Source: Candidatus Methanarcanum hacksteinii (GTDB taxonomy: Archaea; Thermoplasmatota; Thermoplasmata; Methanomassiliicoccales; Methanomethylophilaceae). Taken from it: a stretch of DNA of 64,000 bases. The first letter of the stretch is position 1. Each line of letters starts with the position of its first letter. The notes beneath the pieces are model-generated. The model was not told the DNA's origin, searched no databases, and saw only the letters and a program-made list of their open reading frames with translations. The position numbers were made by a program, and so were the translations under genes. The stretch is taken from assembly GCA_006954405.1 (NCBI GenBank), contig LVVQ01000001.1, positions 558,001 to 622,000 of the forward strand, in the 5' to 3' direction. Shown in pieces: positions 1 through 7,833 of this stretch.

Positions 1-180
1 GGAGATCTCCATCGAGACCTCGTTCCTCAATTTCCTAAGGCGGTTGTTCTCATCAGTGAGGGATCTCCACTCTGAATCCGCATCGAGAAGCCTGTCTAGG
101 ATGGCATCGTCCTTGTTCCTGTTCTTCAGCATGGTCCTGATCTTCTCAGGGTCCTGTCTGATTACGTTAATGTCCAACAT
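1..180 (-). CDS. serS: Seryl-tRNA synthetase, N-terminal part (cut by window edge)
   Basis: Reading the minus strand from the ATG at 180 gives an open frame that runs off the window, beginning MLDINVIRQDPEKIR and continuing with a charged, coiled-coil-like stretch. This matches the start of class II seryl-tRNA synthetase, whose N-terminal antiparallel coiled coil binds the long variable arm of tRNA-Ser. Only 60 residues are visible, so the catalytic core cannot be checked. It lies 10 bases downstream of the YhbY-like gene on the same strand, so the two are probably co-transcribed. Confidence 0.85.
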   Translation of the reverse strand, partial: MLDINVIRQDPEKIRTMLKNRNKDDAILDRLLDADSEWRSLTDENNRLRKLRNEVSMEIS

Positions 181-190
181 TCGGATCAAC

Positions 191-484
191 TCAGAATTTC
201 TTTTGGCAGAGAGAGGTCCAGGTTCTCTTATCGGTCAGGATGACGACACTTCCGCGAACGTCAACGACTATCGCACCTGTCGCTTCGGCTAGATCATCTG
301 CTATATCCTTCGTCTCGCTCTCTGCATTAGCGAGAACTTTGACCTTGATGAGACGGTTCTTCTTGATCTGCATCTTGATCTCTTCGTAGAGGCTGTCCTT
401 CAGACCATCCTTGCCGACATGTACGGTCGGTTCGATCTCCAGTGCTCTGCGCATGAGTTCCTTCTTTGCTTCTCTCTCCGTCAT
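191..484 (-). CDS. YhbY/CRM-domain RNA-binding protein
   Basis: A protein of about 97 residues matching the CRS1/YhbY (CRM) RNA-binding domain. It has the typical order of a helical start (MTEREAKKELMRRA), the segment PTVHVGKDGL with the GxxGL turn, and a C-terminal beta strand VVDVRGSVVILT. Bacterial YhbY associates with pre-50S ribosomes; the archaeal role is inferred to be ribosome or RNA related. I chose the ATG at 484 because it overlaps the stop of the RNase P gene (ATGA coupling); a longer frame would run into that gene. Its neighbours (RNase P protein, serS) support an RNA-processing context. Confidence 0.85.
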   Translation of the reverse strand: MTEREAKKELMRRALEIEPTVHVGKDGLKDSLYEEIKMQIKKNRLIKVKVLANAESETKDIADDLAEATGAIVVDVRGSVVILTDKRTWTSLCQKKF

Positions 485-801
485 TCTCTTTGCTCCCTGG
501 TGTATGGCATACGTTTGATGGTGCCGCATTTGAGACAGGTGATCTTCACTCTCCCGTCACCGATCCTTACTCTGCAATCGGCTTCGATGCTCAATGGCAT
601 CCCGCAACCCTTGCAGAATCTGACATCGTCCGGGATAGGCGTGCGTGTCTTCTGTCCAATGCGTCTTGCGATGGAAACATATCTTATCGCCCTCTCGTCA
701 TCACCGTTCTTCGCGGCATCCTTTGAGAGTTCGAACAGCTTCGACATCCTATCGCTCGCGATCTCAGATGCGATTTTCGATGAGATGCGTCTCCTTGCCA
801 T
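481..801 (-). CDS. rnp4: Ribonuclease P protein component 4 (Rpr2/Rpp21 family)
   Basis: This 106-residue protein is the archaeal RNase P subunit Rnp4, which works with Rpp29 on the RNase P RNA specificity domain during tRNA 5' maturation. The N-terminal half is helical and basic. The C-terminal half holds a zinc ribbon built from FCKGCGMPL (CxxC) and ITCLKCGTIKR (CxxC), the family hallmark. Its stop overlaps the start of the YhbY-like gene. A TATA-like box about 40 bases upstream on the minus strand suggests it heads the operon rnp4-yhbY-serS. The RNA subunit it would bind is encoded at 48723-49022 in this same window. Confidence 0.9.
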   Translation of the reverse strand: MARRRISSKIASEIASDRMSKLFELSKDAAKNGDDERAIRYVSIARRIGQKTRTPIPDDVRFCKGCGMPLSIEADCRVRIGDGRVKITCLKCGTIKRMPYTREQRE

Positions 802-836
802 CGTATGCCCCTAATGTAGTTCCCCACATATGAGCG

Positions 837-864
837 CATATAAAAGTTTGTGCGCATGTGCGCA
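837..864 (-). promoter_or_regulatory. TATA-like promoter of rnp4 operon with adjacent inverted repeat
   Basis: On the minus strand the sequence CTTTTATATG (837-846) is a good archaeal TATA box about 40 bases before the rnp4 ATG. Immediately upstream lies TGCGCA-TG-TGCGCA (851-864), an inverted repeat at the place where the BRE or a regulator would sit. Its function is inferred. Confidence 0.5.
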
Positions 865-876
865 ATACATAGAGGC

Positions 877-1902
877 TTATGCGACATGCGAGAGCAACGC
901 GGATTTGACCTCCAATTCCTCCTCGCTCAATCCCTCATCATCCGATTCGGTGTATTGGGACCAGAGGAACACGAAGTAGTCGTGGAAGGATTGTACAGCA
1001 GAATCCCAGCTGTCACTCGAACTCATGATGCCTAGGTCCTCGTTCGAGAGTATCCATTTGTTGTTCTTGAATGAGACCTTCGCCTCGACCGGCGTGGTGA
1101 CAGAGACATCTCCGGTGGGGGAGATCAACCTGTGGAACTTTATGGATTCCACTTCGCACATATCCTCGGCATTGTCTATTGAGATCAGGTCTCCATTGTC
1201 GGAGTATGTGAACGTACCTGCAACGACGACGATGCAATCCCCGATGAATTGTAAAGACCTCTCCAACTCATCCCTGTCCTTGAATGAGATTCTGGAATGG
1301 ACATCCTTGCCTGTAGAGAAGATGTATCTCGGTCCTTTTCCGGATTTGGATTGTGACCTCTCCAGTATCCCTATGGTCGCACCATCGAATGACAATCCTC
1401 TTCTCTTGATGAACGTCGAGAGTTTTTCAACATCGACATATCCGAATCTCTTGAGCTCATCGGTCGATCCGTATTCAAGATGGAAACCATCGGAATCGAC
1501 AAGATCCTGGTGTAGTGCTACGATGTCATAGATGATGGCATTCCTGTAGAGTGCATCGGCGAAATTATCCTCCATCCAATAACTCCCAGTACCATTTCCC
1601 ATGACATCCAATGTCTCTTCCATCTTAGCAATGGTGTCCTCTATGATGTCACCGAATCCCTTGGTCTCAGGATCATCCGTAGAAGCGTTGAACGACATTT
1701 CACCGTTGCCATCCATATATATCCTGAACTTCTCATCGAACTTCGGATTGACAAGTGTCTGTATGCGGAGTTCTCTGGATGTCAGATATTCTCCGATATG
1801 AGTAAATAGATCCTGGATGTCGATCATGATCTGTCCTGCCAATGCGACAGGTACTCTGCTGTCATCTTTATCGGAGACGATGTTAACGGTGAAATTTACC
1901 AT
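877..1902 (-). CDS. Hypothetical protein, about 341 residues, unrecognised
   Basis: I do not recognise this protein. It is acidic and soluble, with no signal peptide or membrane segment. It starts MVNFTVNIVSDKDDSR, has a helical middle rich in Asp/Glu, and a C-terminal part with VVVAGTFTYSDNGDLISI that looks like a beta-sandwich or barrel segment. Its tail alternates Trp/Tyr/Phe with acidic residues (FVFLWSQYTESDDEG). The ATG at 1902 is preferred over an upstream in-frame GTG at 1911. It is a single gene: its end is 76 bases from the rnp4 start, with the rnp4 promoter between, and it diverges from the L10e gene. Confidence 0.75.
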   Translation of the reverse strand: MVNFTVNIVSDKDDSRVPVALAGQIMIDIQDLFTHIGEYLTSRELRIQTLVNPKFDEKFRIYMDGNGEMSFNASTDDPETKGFGDIIEDTIAKMEETLDVMGNGTGSYWMEDNFADALYRNAIIYDIVALHQDLVDSDGFHLEYGSTDELKRFGYVDVEKLSTFIKRRGLSFDGATIGILERSQSKSGKGPRYIFSTGKDVHSRISFKDRDELERSLQFIGDCIVVVAGTFTYSDNGDLISIDNAEDMCEVESIKFHRLISPTGDVSVTTPVEAKVSFKNNKWILSNEDLGIMSSSDSWDSAVQSFHDYFVFLWSQYTESDDEGLSEEELEVKSALLSHVA

Positions 1903-2083
1903 CTTGTGCACCCTTTATGGATAAGGTTATGCAGACAACATTAAAGATAATTCGCATCAATACCTCTGAAAAATAGGAAAGTCTTATATTGGTCGCTATT
2001 ATCAAGAGGGAAGGATAGACAATATCGTTAAATACAGAATGACGATTGTCAGCCCTACTCACTAACGATAATTGGTGGTGCAA

Positions 2084-2602
2084 ATGGCAAGAAAGCCCGC
2101 AGTAATGTACAGAGAAATCAAAGGAATGGCATACACCCGCAGAGAATACATGGGTGGTGTTCCTAACAGCAGGATCAGTCAGTTCGACATGGGAAACCTC
2201 AAAGACGAGTTCCCGATCACACTCACACTCAAATGCAAGAACCGTGTCCAGATCAGGCACACATCCCTCGAGGCAGGGCGTATCGCAGCCAACAGGGTCC
2301 TGACAAAGGATGCAGGTGTCGCAAACTATCACCTTAAACTCAGAGCATACCCCCACGTTGTCCTCAGGGAGAACAAACTTGCTACCGGCGCAGGAGCTGA
2401 CCGTGTTTCAAGTGGTATGCGTTTAGCCTTCGGAAAGAATGTCGGTACTGCAGCAAGACTTGAATGCAACCAAGCAATCATGACTGTAAGCTGCACACCC
2501 GCAGCATTCAACACAGCAAAACTCGCACTTTGGAAAGCATCGATGAAGTACCCCACACCGTGCTACATCGATGTTGAGAAAGGTAAAGAGTTCGTCAACT
2601 GA
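2084..2602 (+). CDS. rpl10e: Large ribosomal subunit protein L10e (uL16)
   Basis: The 172-residue product starts MARKPAVMYREIKGMAYTRR, diagnostic for archaeal L10e/uL16, which helps position tRNAs near the peptidyl-transferase centre and 5S rRNA. Later conserved segments include GADRVSSGMRLAFGK and the Cys-containing beta strand near MTVSCTP. I chose the ATG at 2084, preceded by GGTGGTG; four codons further upstream is a weaker start. Codon use is strongly biased (GCA, ACA, CTC, ATC), as in the mcr genes, consistent with very high expression. A TATA-like box (TCTTATATT near 1983) lies about 100 bases upstream, implying a leadered mRNA. Confidence 0.97.
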   Translation: MARKPAVMYREIKGMAYTRREYMGGVPNSRISQFDMGNLKDEFPITLTLKCKNRVQIRHTSLEAGRIAANRVLTKDAGVANYHLKLRAYPHVVLRENKLATGAGADRVSSGMRLAFGKNVGTAARLECNQAIMTVSCTPAAFNTAKLALWKASMKYPTPCYIDVEKGKEFVN

Positions 2603-3591
2603 TGTTCGACCTGAAACTCAGTGATATTACTGCGTGGATCAGCGACAGAGGATATTCCTCTGTCGCACTCCAGTTGCCAGAAGGATTGAAGATAAGGGCA
2701 ACTGAGATAATCGATTTTCTATCTGATAATACAGATTGTAGTTTTGTGATCCTGGGGGATCCGTGTTATGGTGCATGTGACCTGTACGTGGATTACAAGG
2801 ATGTCGCGGATGCATTGGTCCATTTTGGACATTCCCCGATACCTTCCCAAGGAGATGATGGCGATGTGTTCTATGTCGAATCGTTCTTCGATACCGACAT
2901 AAGGGAGCACGTGAAGAATATCCTTGATGAATTGCCTGAGAAGGTCGGATTGTTGGCTACGGTCCAATACGTTGGATGCATAAATCAGGCAAAGGAAGTC
3001 ATAGAATCGAGCGGAAGGAAGGTATCCGTCGGTATCGGTGACAAGAGGATAATGTATCCTGGTCAGATCCTCGGTTGTAATTGTTCAGCCGCAGAGTCTG
3101 TGGCGAATGATGTTGATATGTTCCTATTCATCGGAGAAGGTGATTTCCATCCATTGGCGACCGCTTTTGGTGTAGGGGCGCCTATGCGCGTACTCAATCC
3201 GATAACAGGTGAATTCAGATCCGTGGATGAGGTCAGGGACAGGATCCTTAGGAAGAGATTCGCAGCCATACAAAGAGCAGTGCCTGCTGAAAGCTATCTT
3301 GTCATCGTTTGTAGCAAGATCGGTCAGGAGAGGAATGCTCTTGCTGACGATATCATCAATAAGATAAGATCGTCCAGGAAGAAGGCATACAAGGTATACA
3401 TGAATGAGATCTCGCCACAAGGACTCATGGCATACAGAGTCGATGCATTCGTGAGCACTGCATGCCCTAGATTGGCCATGGATGATTATTCTAGATATGA
3501 CAAACCAGTCCTTACGCCGATAGAGGCGGAGGTCGCATTGGGCATCCGCGAATGGGATGATTATGTCTTCGATGCGATAAGGCCAGAGTAA
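2602..3591 (+). CDS. dph2: Diphthamide synthase Dph2 (3-amino-3-carboxypropyl transferase)
   Basis: Dph2 catalyses the first step of diphthamide formation on elongation factor 2, a noncanonical radical-SAM reaction that moves the aminocarboxypropyl group of SAM to a histidine. The three cysteines expected to hold the [4Fe-4S] cluster are visible: in GDPCYGACD (about residue 53), in GCNCSAAES (about 158) and in STACPRLAMDDY (about 288). Its length of 329 residues is normal for archaeal Dph2. The start codon overlaps the last base of the L10e stop, so it is translationally coupled to a ribosomal protein, a sensible place for an EF-2 modification gene. Confidence 0.93.
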   Translation: MFDLKLSDITAWISDRGYSSVALQLPEGLKIRATEIIDFLSDNTDCSFVILGDPCYGACDLYVDYKDVADALVHFGHSPIPSQGDDGDVFYVESFFDTDIREHVKNILDELPEKVGLLATVQYVGCINQAKEVIESSGRKVSVGIGDKRIMYPGQILGCNCSAAESVANDVDMFLFIGEGDFHPLATAFGVGAPMRVLNPITGEFRSVDEVRDRILRKRFAAIQRAVPAESYLVIVCSKIGQERNALADDIINKIRSSRKKAYKVYMNEISPQGLMAYRVDAFVSTACPRLAMDDYSRYDKPVLTPIEAEVALGIREWDDYVFDAIRPE

Positions 3592-3653
3592 GAAGGACAG
3601 TATGTTTTGTTACGTCCGCAATGGTTTATATCTTGAACGTGATGGGTGAGCAG

Positions 3654-4403
3654 ATGTTCACGACGCAATCCCTTTTCGACGGCCATATGCCATCTGGCGT
3701 AAGAATCGGCATCGGTAGCAGTGGAACGTCTGACAAGATATATGAGAGCACGAAGGAGTTCGGCGACTCTGTCACGGTCTACACGGATCCAGGACGTATG
3801 ATAGACGACCTCTACGAAGGAAGGATCGATGCTGCAATACGCGGCGACATATCTTCATCCGAACTACTCCCGATCATCAAGAGAAGATTCGGTATCGATG
3901 AGTTGGAGAGGATAGTATTCCTTGAACCGATCGGAAGGAAGTTGATAATAACCGCTCCCGTAGGCATAGATGAGGGGTGGACGATCCAACAGAAACATGA
4001 TCTCGTCACCCGGTCAGTGAGATTGATGGAACGTATCGGCATGGGTACGAGGATAGCGATCATGTCTGGCGGGAGAAAGGACGATATCGGGCGCTGTAAG
4101 GCCGTGGACGATACGATAAGGGACGCATTGGAATTGGTGGACATCCTTGTGAAAGAAGGTTATGATGCATATCATTCAGAGATCCTTCTGGAGAACGCGG
4201 TCGACGAAGCGGATCTGATCATCGCACCCGACGGGATATCAGGCAATCTTCTGTTCAGATCGATGCATTTCATCGGAGGAGCTTTGGCGCTTGGTGCACC
4301 TGTCATCAATATCGACAAGGTGTACATAGACACATCTCGTGCCAAAAAAGATTATAGAGATTCAATAATGCTAGCAATGAGGTTGACGGAGGGAAAAAGA
4401 TGA
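3654..4403 (+). CDS. mtxX: MtxX-like methanogen marker protein 4 (phosphotransacetylase-like fold)
   Basis: This resembles the methanogen-specific MtxX family (methanogenesis marker 4), distantly related to phosphate acetyl/butyryl transferases. Visible family traits are RIGIGSSGTSDKIYES near the N-terminus, IAIMSGGRKDDIGR mid-protein, and the C-terminal block LIIAPDGISGNLLFRS followed by GGALALGAPVIN, typical of the Pta/Ptb fold. The biochemical function is unknown. I chose the ATG at 3654: a TATA box (TTTATATC, 3625-3632) lies about 26 bases upstream, so upstream in-frame ATGs at 3621 and 3642 would sit at or before the transcription start. It is coupled to queD by a 4-base overlap. Confidence 0.75.
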   Translation: MFTTQSLFDGHMPSGVRIGIGSSGTSDKIYESTKEFGDSVTVYTDPGRMIDDLYEGRIDAAIRGDISSSELLPIIKRRFGIDELERIVFLEPIGRKLIITAPVGIDEGWTIQQKHDLVTRSVRLMERIGMGTRIAIMSGGRKDDIGRCKAVDDTIRDALELVDILVKEGYDAYHSEILLENAVDEADLIIAPDGISGNLLFRSMHFIGGALALGAPVINIDKVYIDTSRAKKDYRDSIMLAMRLTEGKR

Positions 4404-4873
4404 TGTTAGAGATAGACGGTGAGCATTCAGGAATAAGGTTTTCAGCATGTCATTTCATCCCAAGACATGAGAAGTGTTCTAGACTTCATGGACACTCATA
4501 CATCCTTAGGCTCAGGGTCGATGGGGACATCGGAGAGAACGGTATGATCATGGATTTCGTATCGTTGAAGAAGGAACTTAGGAAGTTCGTCGATGAATTT
4601 GATCACAGGACCCTCCTTCCAGGTAAATCAGACATCGTCAAGATAACGGATGATGATGATTCCTACGATGTCATCTGCGATTCGAAGAGATACGTCTTCC
4701 CCAAATCGGATGTCGTCATATTGGATGTACCTACGACTACGGCCGAGGAGATGACCAAGATGATGGTCAACAGGATGGTGAATGACATAGAATTCCCCAA
4801 GAATGTGCGCTCGATCTCCATAGGAATGGATGAGGAGAGGGGACAGACCGCTTGGTACACGTTGGAGGTGTGA
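4400..4873 (+). CDS. queD: 6-carboxy-tetrahydropterin synthase (QueD / PTPS family)
   Basis: QueD converts dihydroneopterin triphosphate to 6-carboxytetrahydropterin on the way to preQ0, the precursor of archaeosine in archaeal tRNA. The zinc-binding histidines are visible: one in FSACHFIP and the pair in RLHGHSY. The catalytic cysteine lies in HEKCSRLHGH. The later FDHRTLLPG and the PTTTAEEM block are also family signatures. Its 157 residues include a slightly acidic insertion (KITDDDDSYDV) before the final helix. It overlaps mtxX upstream and queC downstream, forming a queD-queC-queE operon. Confidence 0.92.
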   Translation: MMLEIDGEHSGIRFSACHFIPRHEKCSRLHGHSYILRLRVDGDIGENGMIMDFVSLKKELRKFVDEFDHRTLLPGKSDIVKITDDDDSYDVICDSKRYVFPKSDVVILDVPTTTAEEMTKMMVNRMVNDIEFPKNVRSISIGMDEERGQTAWYTLEV

Positions 4874-5547
4874 CCATTCCCAAAGCAGTCGTTCTTCTAT
4901 CCGGCGGGTTGGATTCTACGACCTGCCTCGCTCAATCCATCGCTGATGGCAATGAGCCGATAGCACTCAGTTTCAGATACGGTCAGAGACATACCAAGGA
5001 GCTCAAATCGGCGGCGAATGTTGCAGCATATTATGGTGTGAAGCACATAATCATCGATATGGACCTCAGTATGTTCCATTCCGCACTCACAGATATGTCA
5101 CTTGATGTTCCTGAGAACAGGGATGAGGATTCGATGGGATCGGACATTCCGATAACATATGTGCCTGCGAGGAACATAATCATGCTGTCCGTGGCCGCCG
5201 GTGTTTGCGAATCATTCGGTGCGGATAAGATATACATCGGTGTGAACTCGGTGGATTATTCAGGTTATCCTGATTGTCGTCCGGAATTCATCAAAGCCTT
5301 CGAGGATGCCATCAACAAGGGTACGAAAGCAGGAGTGGAAGGCCATCCGATCAAGATCGTGACCCCGATCCAATATGCTTCAAAATCGGATATCGTGAAG
5401 TTAGGGAAGAAATTGGGCGCTCCTTTGCATCTCACGTGGTCATGCTACGAAGGCGGAGAGAAGGCTTGTGGTAAGTGTGATTCATGTCAACTCCGTCTGA
5501 AGGGATTCGCGGATGCAGGATACAAGGACGAGATAGAGTACGAGTGA
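4870..5547 (+). CDS. queC: 7-cyano-7-deazaguanine (preQ0) synthase
   Basis: QueC uses ATP and ammonia to convert 7-carboxy-7-deazaguanine to preQ0. The PP-loop LLSGGLDSTT lies right at the N-terminus, and the C-terminal zinc site is CYEGGEKACGKCDSC (four cysteines). The start is unusual: the only in-frame candidates are a GTG at 4870 overlapping the queD stop (GTGA) and a TTG at 4852. GGAGGT touches the GTG directly, leaving no spacer. Either start gives a complete protein. It belongs to the archaeosine/preQ0 operon with queD and queE. Confidence 0.93.
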   Translation: MTIPKAVVLLSGGLDSTTCLAQSIADGNEPIALSFRYGQRHTKELKSAANVAAYYGVKHIIIDMDLSMFHSALTDMSLDVPENRDEDSMGSDIPITYVPARNIIMLSVAAGVCESFGADKIYIGVNSVDYSGYPDCRPEFIKAFEDAINKGTKAGVEGHPIKIVTPIQYASKSDIVKLGKKLGAPLHLTWSCYEGGEKACGKCDSCQLRLKGFADAGYKDEIEYE

Positions 5548-5552
5548 TACAG

Positions 5553-6176
5553 ATGATGATTTCCGAGACGTTCAGATCGATCCAGGGAGAAGGTAAGAGG
5601 ATTGGTGCCCTAACGTATTTCATAAGGACCGTCGGATGCAATCTCGACTGTTCATGGTGTGATACGCAATACGCGATGAATGGCGGAGGGGACTTATCGA
5701 TCGAAGAACTGATCGATCTGGTGAGATCAGATGATGAGATCTGTCTTACAGGCGGAGAGCCATTATTGCATCGTGAATCAGCGATTCTCATAGAGAAGTT
5801 GACAGAGATGGGGAAGACCGTGGTCGTGGAGACCAACGGTTCCGTGGATCTCTCCAACATGCCGAACAATGACAATGTGATCTACAGTATGGATATCAAA
5901 TGCCCATCATCTCACATGGAGGATCGCATGATGTTCTCAAATATCGATCTTCTTCAAGCTAAGGATCAGGTCAAATTCGTCATCTCGGACGGGAATGATC
6001 TGGAGTATGCCATCTCGGTAGTCGAGAGATACAGCCCGAAGTGTGAAGTGATATTCTCTCCAGTGGGAGGGATGGATATCGAACCGCTCGCTGAGGAGAT
6101 CATAGCGAGAAGATTGAAGGTAAGGGTCCTCCCCCAATTGCATAAGTTGATATGGGGAAATAAGAAGGGTGTTTAA
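5553..6176 (+). CDS. queE: 7-carboxy-7-deazaguanine synthase (radical SAM)
   Basis: QueE is a radical-SAM enzyme that contracts 6-carboxytetrahydropterin to 7-carboxy-7-deazaguanine. The cluster motif CNLDCSWC (CxxxCxxC) is near residue 29, preceded by the family signature ISETFRSIQGEG, and followed by CLTGGEPLLH (SAM-binding GGE) and VETNGS. About 207 residues is normal. I placed the start at the ATG at 5553, because the longer frame begins inside queC and lacks homologous sequence there. It ends convergently, overlapping the 3' end of the NifX-like gene by 4 bases. Confidence 0.93.
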   Translation: MMISETFRSIQGEGKRIGALTYFIRTVGCNLDCSWCDTQYAMNGGGDLSIEELIDLVRSDDEICLTGGEPLLHRESAILIEKLTEMGKTVVVETNGSVDLSNMPNNDNVIYSMDIKCPSSHMEDRMMFSNIDLLQAKDQVKFVISDGNDLEYAISVVERYSPKCEVIFSPVGGMDIEPLAEEIIARRLKVRVLPQLHKLIWGNKKGV

Positions 6177-6514
6177 GCGAACTTCCTGTCGCGTTCCACC
6201 CTTCTTTTGAATGCATTCATGCATTCTTCCACAGTGCCTTCCTCATCGAATGATACCTTGATTCCGGCTTTGGTCAGTATGTCGTATCCGTGGGAACCGA
6301 TCCCCCTAGTTATCACTGCATCCACGCCGATGCCAACGATCGCGTTGGCTACCTTCATACCTGCGCCTTCCGCATCCATGAACTCATTCTTGACCACTTC
6401 GTAATCCAGTGTGTCATAATCCACGATAAGGAAGTATGGTGCGTGACCGAAGTCCTCAGATACCTCTGATGACAGGTCATCGCCATCGGATAGCACGCCG
6501 ACCTTCATATTCAT
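6173..6514 (-). CDS. NifX/NafY-type dinitrogenase cofactor-like protein
   Basis: This 113-residue protein belongs to the small NifX/NifB C-terminal/MTH1175-like family (COG1433). Signature segments are MKVGVLSDGDDLSSEVSEDFGHAPYF with the substrate-pocket GHA, and DAVITRGIGSHGYDIL. In nitrogenase systems such domains carry Fe-S or FeMo-cofactor precursors; in methanogens without nitrogenase the role is unproven. It overlaps the end of the Mrp/NBP35 ATPase gene by 4 bases, so an Fe-S cluster handling role is plausible. Confidence 0.85.
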   Translation of the reverse strand: MNMKVGVLSDGDDLSSEVSEDFGHAPYFLIVDYDTLDYEVVKNEFMDAEGAGMKVANAIVGIGVDAVITRGIGSHGYDILTKAGIKVSFDEEGTVEECMNAFKRRVERDRKFA

Positions 6515-7323
6515 TCCACTGTCTTTATGATCTTGTCCACGATCGTGTTGAATGCTTTCGCGGATTCGGACTCAGGTGCATCTATGACAATTGGCATGCC
6601 CGAATCTCCAGAATCCACGATCTTCGGTTCGATCGGGATCTTTCCAAGGAATTGTATGTTCATGTTCTTTGCGGTAGCCACTCCACCGCCTGATTTGAAG
6701 ATCTCAGTGATCTCTCCGCAGTGAGGACATACGAATCCGCTCATGTTCTCAATCAATCCTATGATCGGTATCTCTACCTGTGCTGAGAATGTCACTGTCT
6801 TCCTGCAATCCATGAGTGCAACATCCTGCGGTGTGGTGACAAGGACGATACCGTCCGCTTTCTTCATGAGTTGTGCGACAGAGATCGCTTCATCGCCCGT
6901 TCCTGGGGGCATATCGACGACAAGGTAGTCCAAGTCTCCCCATTTGACGTCCTCGATGAATTGTCTGATGGCTGTTCCTTTCACAGGGCCTCTCCAAACG
7001 ATTGCCGAGTCCTTGTTCGGAAGGAGGAATTCCATGGATATGACCTTCAATGATGGTGGTACGAGGACAGGTATCAATGATTCATCCTGCACGTCGAGTT
7101 GCTCATACTCTACGCCGAACATCTTCGGGATGTTGGGGCCGGTGATATCGACATCCATTATCCCTGTCTGATAGCCTTTCATGGACAGGGCCATAGCTAT
7201 ATTGGATGACACGGTACTCTTACCGACTCCTCCTTTTCCGCTCATGACGATGATTATGTGTTTGATCTTTCCAAGACTCTCTTGGAGTTTGAAGTCCTCA
7301 GCGTTGATCATTGGTTTGGGCAT
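6511..7323 (-). CDS. Mrp/NBP35-family Fe-S cluster carrier ATPase (ApbC-like)
   Basis: A P-loop ATPase of the Mrp/NBP35 group, which assembles and transfers [4Fe-4S] clusters. Visible features are the deviant Walker A VMSGKGGVGKST near residue 27, Walker B-like LVVDMPPGTGDEA, and the cluster-binding CxxC in FVCPHCGE. It lacks an N-terminal MIP18-like or ferredoxin domain. The ATG at 7323 is preferred over a TTG at 7347. It is followed by the NifX-like gene in a two-gene operon and diverges from the glyoxalase-like gene. Confidence 0.92.
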   Translation of the reverse strand: MPKPMINAEDFKLQESLGKIKHIIIVMSGKGGVGKSTVSSNIAMALSMKGYQTGIMDVDITGPNIPKMFGVEYEQLDVQDESLIPVLVPPSLKVISMEFLLPNKDSAIVWRGPVKGTAIRQFIEDVKWGDLDYLVVDMPPGTGDEAISVAQLMKKADGIVLVTTPQDVALMDCRKTVTFSAQVEIPIIGLIENMSGFVCPHCGEITEIFKSGGGVATAKNMNIQFLGKIPIEPKIVDSGDSGMPIVIDAPESESAKAFNTIVDKIIKTVE

Positions 7324-7407
7324 GATATCAATCCTGTGAAGTTCCAATTAACTTCGTTAATGCGGGTAATGGTGAACTCTTTATTAGCCGTTTGCTATAT
7401 CTCACTC

Positions 7408-7797
7408 ATGCCACTGGGTGATCCGCATGGCGGGAATTTCATATACACCAACGAAGGCCTACCTAACGGTATCGCGGCCATATCCATCCCTACGAAGAAT
7501 GTCGATCGTTCAATCAGGTTCTACGTGGAATTATTGGGATTAAAATTGTTGTCACGCAGTGATGCTGTCGCGATCCTATCTGTCGGGAAGGATATCATCA
7601 TCCTCAGGAAGTCGGATGTGGTCGGCGTGGATACAGGCCTTTACCTTAGCACCGAGAGTCCTTTCGATCTCCACAGGAGATTGATAGATGAGGGCGTGAT
7701 ATTCGTGATCGATCCGAAAAGAGTCGATATCGGATTGATAACAAGATTCAAGGACGATGACGGGAACATCATCGGCGCTATAGAGATAAATCAATAA
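7408..7797 (+). CDS. Glyoxalase/bleomycin-resistance (VOC) fold protein
   Basis: A small protein of about 129 residues with the VOC signature AAISIPTKNVDRSIRFYVELLGL, ending FKDDDGNIIGAIEI. This fold usually makes a metal site from paired beta-alpha-beta-beta-beta modules; the substrate cannot be told from sequence. The track-length frame begins inside the mrp gene, but the ATG at 7408 is about 25 bases after the TATA-like CTTTATTAG, making a leaderless start most likely. It converges with the symporter gene and shares a terminator hairpin with it. Confidence 0.8.
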   Translation: MPLGDPHGGNFIYTNEGLPNGIAAISIPTKNVDRSIRFYVELLGLKLLSRSDAVAILSVGKDIIILRKSDVVGVDTGLYLSTESPFDLHRRLIDEGVIFVIDPKRVDIGLITRFKDDDGNIIGAIEINQ

Positions 7798-7810
7798 CAA
7801 AAATAAAGGA

Positions 7811-7826
7811 GGGGCTTGCGCCCCTT
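7811..7826. terminator. Hairpin terminator between convergent genes
   Basis: AGGGGC-TTGC-GCCCCT forms a 6-bp GC stem with a TTGC loop, flanked by A-rich sequence upstream and TTTAA downstream. It can serve both the VOC gene and the symporter gene. Confidence 0.65.
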
Positions 7827-7833
7827 TAATGTT

